Made by a program: the position numbers and the translations under genes
Origin: Streptomyces griseus
GTDB lineage: Bacteria; Actinomycetota; Actinomycetes; Streptomycetales; Streptomycetaceae
Reading direction: 5' to 3'
DNA: 64,000 bases
Assembly: GCF_001715295.1 (NCBI RefSeq)
Contig: NZ_MDKB01000001.1
Coordinates: 430,217-494,216 of the forward strand
Notes under the pieces: generated by a model
Seen by the model: only the letters and a program-made list of their open reading frames with translations
Told to the model about the DNA's origin: nothing
Database searches by the model: none
In this document: positions 58,857 to 64,000 of the stretch, piece after piece
How the letters are laid out: each line of letters begins with the position of its first letter
How positions within the stretch are numbered: position 1 is the first letter of the stretch

Positions 58857-60989
58857 TTACGCCGGAACGCTCGCCACGCCCGGCTCCAGGAACCGCTTGC
58901 CGTTGACGCGCTCCGAGACACCCTCGCGGTCCAGGTACGGCGTGATGCCGCCCAGATGGAAGGGCCAGCCCGCGCCGGTGATCAGGCAGAGGTCGATGTC
59001 CTGGGCCTCGGCGACGACGCCCTCGTCCAGCATCAGGCCGATCTCCTGCGCCACCGCGTCCAGCACGCGCTCGCGGACCTGGTCCTCGGTCAGGACGGTG
59101 TCGCCCTGCTCGAGGAGGGCGGCGACCTCCGGGTCCAGCTCCGGCCTACCGGAGTCGTAGACGTAGAAGCCGCGCTTGCCGGCCTTGACCACGGCGGCGA
59201 GGTTCCCGGACACCGTGAAGCGGTCGGGGAACGCCCGGTTCAGCGTCTCCGAGACGTGCAGGCCGATGGCCGGGCCGACCAGCTCCAGGAGCACCAGCGG
59301 GGACATCGGCAGCCCGAGGGGCTCGATGGCCTTCTCGGCCGTCGCCACGGGGGTGCCCTCGTCGATGATGTTCTGGATCTCGCCCATGAAGCGGGTCAGG
59401 ATGCGGTTGACGACGAACGCCGGGGCGTCCTTCACCAGCACCGCGGTCTTCTTCAGCTTGCGGGCGACGCCGAAGGCCGTGGCCAGCGAGGCGTCGTCGG
59501 TCTGCTCGCCGCGCACGATCTCCAGGAGGGGCAGGACCGCGACCGGGTTGAAGAAGTGGAAGCCGACGACCCGCTCGGGGTTCTTCAGCTTCGACGCCAT
59601 CTCGGTGACCGAGAGGGACGAGGTGTTCGTGGCGAGGATCGCGTGCGCCGGGGCGACCGCCTCGACCTCCGCGAACACCTGCTGCTTGACGCCGATCTCC
59701 TCGAAGACGGCCTCGATGACGAAGTCGGCGTCGGAGAAGCCCTCCGCCTTGTCCAGCACCCCGGAGACCAGGCCCTTGAGGCGGTTGGCCTTGTCCTGGT
59801 TGATGCGGCCCTTGCCGAGCAGCTTCTCGATCTCGGCGTGGACGTAGCCCACACCCTTGTCGACGCGCTCCTGGTCGATGTCCGTGAGGACGACCGGGAC
59901 CTCGAGGCGGCGCAGGAACAGCAGGGCGAGCTGGCTGGCCATCAGGCCCGCGCCCACCACGCCGACCTTGGTGACCGGGCGCGCCAGCGCCTTGTCCGGT
60001 GCGCCGGCCGGGCGCTTGGCGCGCTTCTGGACCAGGTTGAAGGAGTAGATCCCCGCACGCAGTTCGCCACCCATGATCAGGTCCGCGAGGGCCTGGTCCT
60101 CGGCGTCGAAGCCGGCGCTCAGGTCGCCGCCCTTGGCCGCGGCGATGATCTCCAGCGCGCGGTACGCGGCCGGGGCGGCGCCGTGCACCTTGGAGTCGGC
60201 GACGGCCTTGCCGCGGGCCACGGCCTGGTCCCAGGCGTCACCCCGGTCGACCTCGGGACGCTCGACGGCGATCTCGCCCTTGAGGACGGCCGCCGTCCAG
60301 ATCAGCGACTGCTCCAGGAAGTCCGCACCCTCGAAGAGCGCGTCGGCGATGCCGAGCTCGAAGACCTGCTTGCCCTTGAGCTGGCGGTTCTGGTTGAGCG
60401 AGTTCTCGATGATCACCGTGACGGCGCGGTCGGCGCCGATCAGGTTGGGCAGCAGCGCGCAGCCGCCCCAGCCGGGGACCAGGCCGAGGAAGACCTCGGG
60501 CAGCGAGAAAGCGGGGACCGCCGCGGAGACGGTGCGGTACGAGCAGTGCAGGCCGACCTCGACACCGCCGCCCATCGCCGCACCGTTGTAGTACGCGAAG
60601 GTCGGTACCGCCAGGCCGGACAGGCGGCGGAAGACGTCGTGCCCGCCCTTCCCGATGGCCAGCGCGTCCTTGTGGTCCTTGAGGAGCTCGACGCCCTTGA
60701 GGTCGGCGCCGACCGCGAAGATGAACGGCTTGCCGGTGATGCCGACACCGGTGACCGCGCCCTCGGCGGCCTCCTTCTCGACCTGGTCGATCGCGGCGTT
60801 CAGGTTCGCCAGCGACTGCGGTCCGAAGGTGGTCGGCTTGGTGTGGTCCAGGCCGTTGTCCAGCGTGATCAGGGCGAACCTGCCGGCGCCCGCCGGAAGG
60901 TCGAGGTGGCGTACGTGGGCCTGCGTGACGACCTCGCCGGGGAACAGCGCGGCCGCCCCCTTCAGGAGGTCGGTGGTGGCGGTGCTCAC
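58857..60989 (-). CDS. fadB: Fatty-acid oxidation multifunctional protein FadB
   Basis: 710 residues from GTG overlapping the fadA stop by 4 nt; the frame happens to stay open to 63995 but that is chance. N-terminal enoyl-CoA hydratase domain (about 15-300; YYNGAAMGGGVEVGLHCSYR and LPEVFLGLVPGWGG), then NAD-binding 3-hydroxyacyl-CoA dehydrogenase (GVVGAGLMASQLA, near 340; FHFFNPVAVLPLLEIV). It performs hydration and oxidation steps of beta-oxidation, with FadA finishing the cycle. Confidence 0.96.
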   Translation of the reverse strand: MSTATTDLLKGAAALFPGEVVTQAHVRHLDLPAGAGRFALITLDNGLDHTKPTTFGPQSLANLNAAIDQVEKEAAEGAVTGVGITGKPFIFAVGADLKGVELLKDHKDALAIGKGGHDVFRRLSGLAVPTFAYYNGAAMGGGVEVGLHCSYRTVSAAVPAFSLPEVFLGLVPGWGGCALLPNLIGADRAVTVIIENSLNQNRQLKGKQVFELGIADALFEGADFLEQSLIWTAAVLKGEIAVERPEVDRGDAWDQAVARGKAVADSKVHGAAPAAYRALEIIAAAKGGDLSAGFDAEDQALADLIMGGELRAGIYSFNLVQKRAKRPAGAPDKALARPVTKVGVVGAGLMASQLALLFLRRLEVPVVLTDIDQERVDKGVGYVHAEIEKLLGKGRINQDKANRLKGLVSGVLDKAEGFSDADFVIEAVFEEIGVKQQVFAEVEAVAPAHAILATNTSSLSVTEMASKLKNPERVVGFHFFNPVAVLPLLEIVRGEQTDDASLATAFGVARKLKKTAVLVKDAPAFVVNRILTRFMGEIQNIIDEGTPVATAEKAIEPLGLPMSPLVLLELVGPAIGLHVSETLNRAFPDRFTVSGNLAAVVKAGKRGFYVYDSGRPELDPEVAALLEQGDTVLTEDQVRERVLDAVAQEIGLMLDEGVVAEAQDIDLCLITGAGWPFHLGGITPYLDREGVSERVNGKRFLEPGVASVPA

Positions 60990-62215
60990 TTGCTGCCTCC
61001 GGCTGCGTTGTCGAAGTGCGGGTTCTCCCAGACGACCGTGGCCCCCATGCCGAAGCCGACGCACATCGTCGTCAGGCCGTAGCGGACCTCCGGCTGCTCC
61101 TCGAACTGGCGGGCCAGCTGGGTCATCAGGCGGACGCCGGAGGATGCCAGCGGGTGGCCGTAGGCGATCGCGCCGCCGTACTGGTTGACGCGGGCGTCGT
61201 CGTCGGCGATGCCGTAGTGCTCCAGGAAGGCGAGCACCTGCACGGCGAACGCCTCGTTGATCTCGAAGAGACCGATGTCGTCGATGGAGAGACCGGCCTT
61301 GGCCAGGGCCTTCTCCGTCGCCGGGATCGGGCCGTACCCCATGACCTCGGGCTCGACACCCGCGAAGGCGTACGACACGAGGCGCATCCTGACCGGGAGC
61401 CCCAGCTCGCGGGCCACGTCCTCGGCGGCGATGAGGGAGGCGGTGGCACCGTCGTTGAGCCCCGCGGCGTTGCCGGCCGTGACCCGGCCGTGCGCGCGGA
61501 ACGGGGTCTTGAGGCCGGCCAGGGACTCCATCGTGGTGCCCGGGCGCATCGGCTCGTCGGCGGTGACCAGGCCCCAGCCCGTCTCGCCCGCCTCCGGGTT
61601 GGTGCGGCGCACGGAGACCGGCACCAGGTCCTGCTGGATCGTGCCGTTGGCATACGCCTTGGCGGCCTTCTCCTGCGAGCGCACCGCGTACTCGTCGGCG
61701 CGCTGCTTGGTGATCGTGGGGTACCTGTCGTGCAGGTTCTCCGCGGTCATCCCCATGAAGAGGGCGGACTCGTCGACCAGCTTCTCCGAGACGAAGCGCG
61801 GATTCGGGTCCACGCCCTCGCCCATCGGGTGACGGCCCATGTGCTCGACACCACCGGCGACGACGACGTCGTACGCGCCGAAGGCGATGGAACCGGCCGT
61901 CGAGGTGACGGCGGTCAGGGCGCCCGCACACATGCGGTCGATGGAGTAGCCGGGCACCGACTGCGGCAGACCGGCCAGGATTCCGGCGGTGCGTCCGAGG
62001 GTGAGGCCCTGGTCGCCGATCTGGGTGGTCGCGGCGATGGCGACCTCGTCGATCTTGGCGGGGTCCAGGTCCGGGTTGCGGCGCAGCAGCTCCCGGATGG
62101 CCTTCACGACGAGATCGTCGGCGCGGGTCTCGTGGTAGATGCCCTTCGGGCCCGCTTTGCCGAACGGGGTGCGGACGCCGTCGACGAAGACGACGTCCCT
62201 GATGGTACGAGGCAC
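60986..62215 (-). CDS. fadA: Acetyl-CoA acyltransferase (thiolase) FadA
   Basis: 409 residues from GTG with GGAGGAGAG upstream. Nucleophilic Cys in IDRMCAGAL, His in YGHPLASSG, second Cys in TMCVGFGMG. It cleaves 3-ketoacyl-CoA to acetyl-CoA and a shortened acyl-CoA. First gene of the fadA-fadB pair, translationally coupled to fadB through GTGA. Cytosolic. Confidence 0.96.
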   Translation of the reverse strand: MPRTIRDVVFVDGVRTPFGKAGPKGIYHETRADDLVVKAIRELLRRNPDLDPAKIDEVAIAATTQIGDQGLTLGRTAGILAGLPQSVPGYSIDRMCAGALTAVTSTAGSIAFGAYDVVVAGGVEHMGRHPMGEGVDPNPRFVSEKLVDESALFMGMTAENLHDRYPTITKQRADEYAVRSQEKAAKAYANGTIQQDLVPVSVRRTNPEAGETGWGLVTADEPMRPGTTMESLAGLKTPFRAHGRVTAGNAAGLNDGATASLIAAEDVARELGLPVRMRLVSYAFAGVEPEVMGYGPIPATEKALAKAGLSIDDIGLFEINEAFAVQVLAFLEHYGIADDDARVNQYGGAIAYGHPLASSGVRLMTQLARQFEEQPEVRYGLTTMCVGFGMGATVVWENPHFDNAAGGSK

Positions 62216-62623
62216 GGTGGCTCTCCTCCAGGGTGCGGGATGGCACTGCTGCGGGACGCGCCGGTGAGCGCGCCGCGCCCCTCATGCTACTTGCGGGTAA
62301 CCAGACTGCCCACCCCCCACGGCGGGAGCGGTGAAGGTCACACGGCCCGGGATGCTCGCGGCCGCGCCGGGGGCCGCAGGAACTGGCGTGAAATCGACCC
62401 TGGATCCGATCCTCGCCGATGGGTGGGGCGCGCGAACCGCCCCGACACGCACGCATTCCGGGGATTCGAGCACGCGTACGACGCGTACGGCCCGGCCGTC
62501 CGGGCCGTACGCGCGGGGGTGGTGTGCGTGCGTACGGGGGTGATGTGCGCGCGGGCGCGGTCCGGCCCGCCCCGGGCCGACCGGAGTGGGCCGGCCGTAG
62601 GGGGACGGACCGACCCGGCGGTG
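62216..62623. other. Intergenic region between fadA and rnd; no gene seen
   Basis: It holds the fadA leader, an arginine-rich chance frame, and a strong stem-loop described separately. CGTACG-type repeats are frequent near 62475-62530. Confidence 0.5.
62483..62512 (-). terminator. Stem-loop downstream of ribonuclease D
   Basis: GCGTACGGCCCGG and CCGGGCCGTACGC are perfect 13-bp arms around CCGT, about 110 bp past the rnd stop. It may end rnd transcription before the fadA promoter. Confidence 0.6.
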
Positions 62624-63898
62624 TCAGGCGCGCGCGGCCAGGGCCCGCAGGAGCAGCGGGGCGACCTGCTCGATCTGCCAGCGACGGGCACCGTGGGCCG
62701 CGAGGGCGCTCTCCACCGTCTCCGGGGTCAGCACCTCGGGCGGCTCCCAGCAGACCCGGCGCACCGTGTCCGGGGTGATCAGGTTCTCCTGAGGCATGCG
62801 CAGCCGCTCCGCGAGCTCCGAGACCGCCGAGCGGGCCGCCGACAGCCGGGCGGCGGCGGCCGGGTCCTTGTCCGCCCAGGAACGCGGCGGCGGGGGGCCC
62901 GCCGGCTGCTGGCCGGGCTGGGGGAGCTCCGATTCGGGCAGCAGCTTCGCCCGGTCCACGGCGGCCTGCCACTGCTCCAGCTGGCGGCGGCCCATGCGGT
63001 GGCCGAAGCCGGGCAGGGCGGTCAGGGCCTGTACGTTCACCGGCAGGGCCAGGGCCGCCTCGATGATCGCGGCGTCGCCGAGCACCTTGCCGGGGGAGAC
63101 GTCGCGGCGCTGCGCCACCTGGTCGCGGGCGGTCCAGAGCTCCCGTACGACCGCGATCTGGCGGCGCCGGCGCACCTTGTGCATGCCGGAGGTCCGGCGC
63201 CAGGGGTCCTTGCGCGGGGGAGCCGGCGGGGCCGAGGCGATGGCGTCGAACTCCTCGAGGGCCCACTCCAGCTTGCCCTGGCGGTCCAGCTCCTTCTCCA
63301 GGGCGTCGCGCAGGTCCACCAGCAGCTCGACGTCGAGCGCGGCGTAGCGCAGCCAGGGTTCGGGCAGAGGGCGGGTGGACCAGTCGACCGCGGAGTGGCC
63401 CTTCTCCAGCGCGTAGCCGAGGACGTTCTCCACTATGGCGCCCAGACCGACCCGGGGGAATCCCGCCAGCCGTCCGGCCAGCTCCGTGTCGAAGATCGAG
63501 GTCGGGATCATGCCTATGTCGCGCAGGCAGGGCAGGTCCTGCGTCGCGGCGTGCAGGATCCACTCGGTCCCGGCGAGGGCCTCGCCCAGGCCGGACAGGT
63601 CCGGGCAGCCGACCGGGTCGATCAGCGCACTGCCCGCGCCCTCGCGGCGCAGCTGTACGAGGTAGGCGCGCTGCCCGTAGCGATAGCCGGAGGCGCGCTC
63701 GGCGTCGACGGCGACGGGGCCGGTGCCCGCGGCGAAGGCCGCGATCACCTCGGCCAGGGCATCGTCGGTCGCCACCACCGGGGGAATGCCCTCGCGCGGT
63801 TCGAGCAAGGGGATCGGCGCCGGGGCGACGTCGTCCGGAGGGGCGCCCCCGGTGGTTCGCAGTGAAGTGTCTGCTGCGGTCTCTTGGGCGTCGGTCAC
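62624..63898 (-). CDS. rnd: Ribonuclease D
   Basis: 424 residues. DEDD-type 3'-5' exonuclease motifs: VDAERASG (Exo I), HAATQDLPCLRD (Exo II), YAALDVELLVDL (Exo III, with Tyr of DEDDy). An HRDC domain follows (about 220-300), then a Streptomyces-type C-terminal extension. It trims 3' ends of structured RNAs. The GTG at 63898 was chosen as the first plausible start; a short acidic leader precedes the domain. Confidence 0.94.
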   Translation of the reverse strand: MTDAQETAADTSLRTTGGAPPDDVAPAPIPLLEPREGIPPVVATDDALAEVIAAFAAGTGPVAVDAERASGYRYGQRAYLVQLRREGAGSALIDPVGCPDLSGLGEALAGTEWILHAATQDLPCLRDIGMIPTSIFDTELAGRLAGFPRVGLGAIVENVLGYALEKGHSAVDWSTRPLPEPWLRYAALDVELLVDLRDALEKELDRQGKLEWALEEFDAIASAPPAPPRKDPWRRTSGMHKVRRRRQIAVVRELWTARDQVAQRRDVSPGKVLGDAAIIEAALALPVNVQALTALPGFGHRMGRRQLEQWQAAVDRAKLLPESELPQPGQQPAGPPPPRSWADKDPAAAARLSAARSAVSELAERLRMPQENLITPDTVRRVCWEPPEVLTPETVESALAAHGARRWQIEQVAPLLLRALAARA

Positions 63899-63925
63899 AT
63901 GCCAAGGGTATCCGTGTATGCGCGG

Positions 63926-63957
63926 CGCCCGTCGACGGAACGTTCCGTCGACGGGCG
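63926..63957. terminator. 32-bp perfect palindrome near the window end
   Basis: CGCCCGTCGACGGAAC joined directly to its complement. It lies upstream of rnd and probably ends a rightward-adjacent gene outside the window, or is a cruciform-prone site. Confidence 0.5.
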
Positions 63958-64000
63958 TCCATGCGCGTAAACCGGCCGGACGCGCATCCGTGCACGTCCG

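Noticed and set aside
58857..63995. A continuous 1712-codon leftward frame across fadB, fadA and rnd
   Set aside because: Only the first 710 residues from GTG at 60989 resemble a protein family. The rest is antisense or shifted sequence over fadA and rnd, open because of high GC.

Overview
The window is chromosomal DNA of a Streptomyces or a very close relative. The GC content is high, and GTG/TTG starts, Tat and lipoprotein signals, and many binding-protein-dependent sugar transporters with secreted glycoside hydrolases are all typical. From memory, the order HTH-MurA / aconitase / chitobiose-type transporter / rok7B7 / xylFGH / dxs / amino-acid permease / NYN / LCP / fadB / fadA / rnd matches the SCO5998-SCO6030 neighbourhood of S. 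coelicolor. No search was run to confirm this.

Layout. 0-7.4 kb: an accessory polysaccharide locus with a FAD oxidoreductase divergent from two ABC permeases, a solute-binding lipoprotein and a secreted BNR_4 beta-propeller protein. 7.4-8.7 kb: a scar holding an immunity-like gene, the tail of its papain-fold toxin, and IS5-family debris. 8.8-16.3 kb: core genes (HTH-MurA fusion, DUF4236 protein, aconitase, ROK regulator, YihY membrane protein). 16.4-27 kb: plant-polymer use, with a GH1 beta-glucosidase and its ABC transporter behind a CebR-type operator, xylose isomerase, GH31 alpha-xylosidase, a histidine phosphatase, and an AA10 LPMO-CBM2 with a perfect CebR-type box and a TTA codon. 27-33 kb: a sortase with a surface protein, and a large GH92 alpha-mannosidase. 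33-36.7 kb: ngcEFG-type chitobiose/GlcNAc transporter with a DasR-like site over its promoter. 37.5-43.5 kb: GNAT, rok7B7 and xylFGH. 43.7-48.8 kb: dxs, amino-acid permease, NYN protein and LCP-family enzyme. 49-58.8 kb: a cell-surface glycan locus with a NAD-dependent UDP-sugar epimerase, a beta-propeller-like protein, a Stealth phosphotransferase, an unknown protein, a GT4-Stealth fusion and an SGNH esterase. 58.9-64 kb: fadB-fadA and ribonuclease D.

How the genes work together. The 16-43 kb stretch reads as a sugar-scavenging region. It combines extracellular attack on cellulose or chitin (LPMO), mannans (GH92) and xyloglucan- or xylan-type oligosaccharides (GH31, GH1) with at least three ABC importers. 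Transcription appears to be split between CebR-, DasR-, LacI-like and ROK-type control. The 47-59 kb region most likely builds a phosphodiester-linked or acetylated wall or capsular glycan. Stealth enzymes are known hexose-1-phosphate transferases and LCP enzymes attach such polymers to peptidoglycan, but the polymer itself cannot be named from sequence.

Small mobile sequences decorate the window: a 172-bp near-palindromic element whose end supplies the stop codon of the GT4-Stealth gene, and a second family of short elements with ends like AAGGGYTGTCCCG. No tRNA, rRNA, CRISPR array or replication origin was seen.
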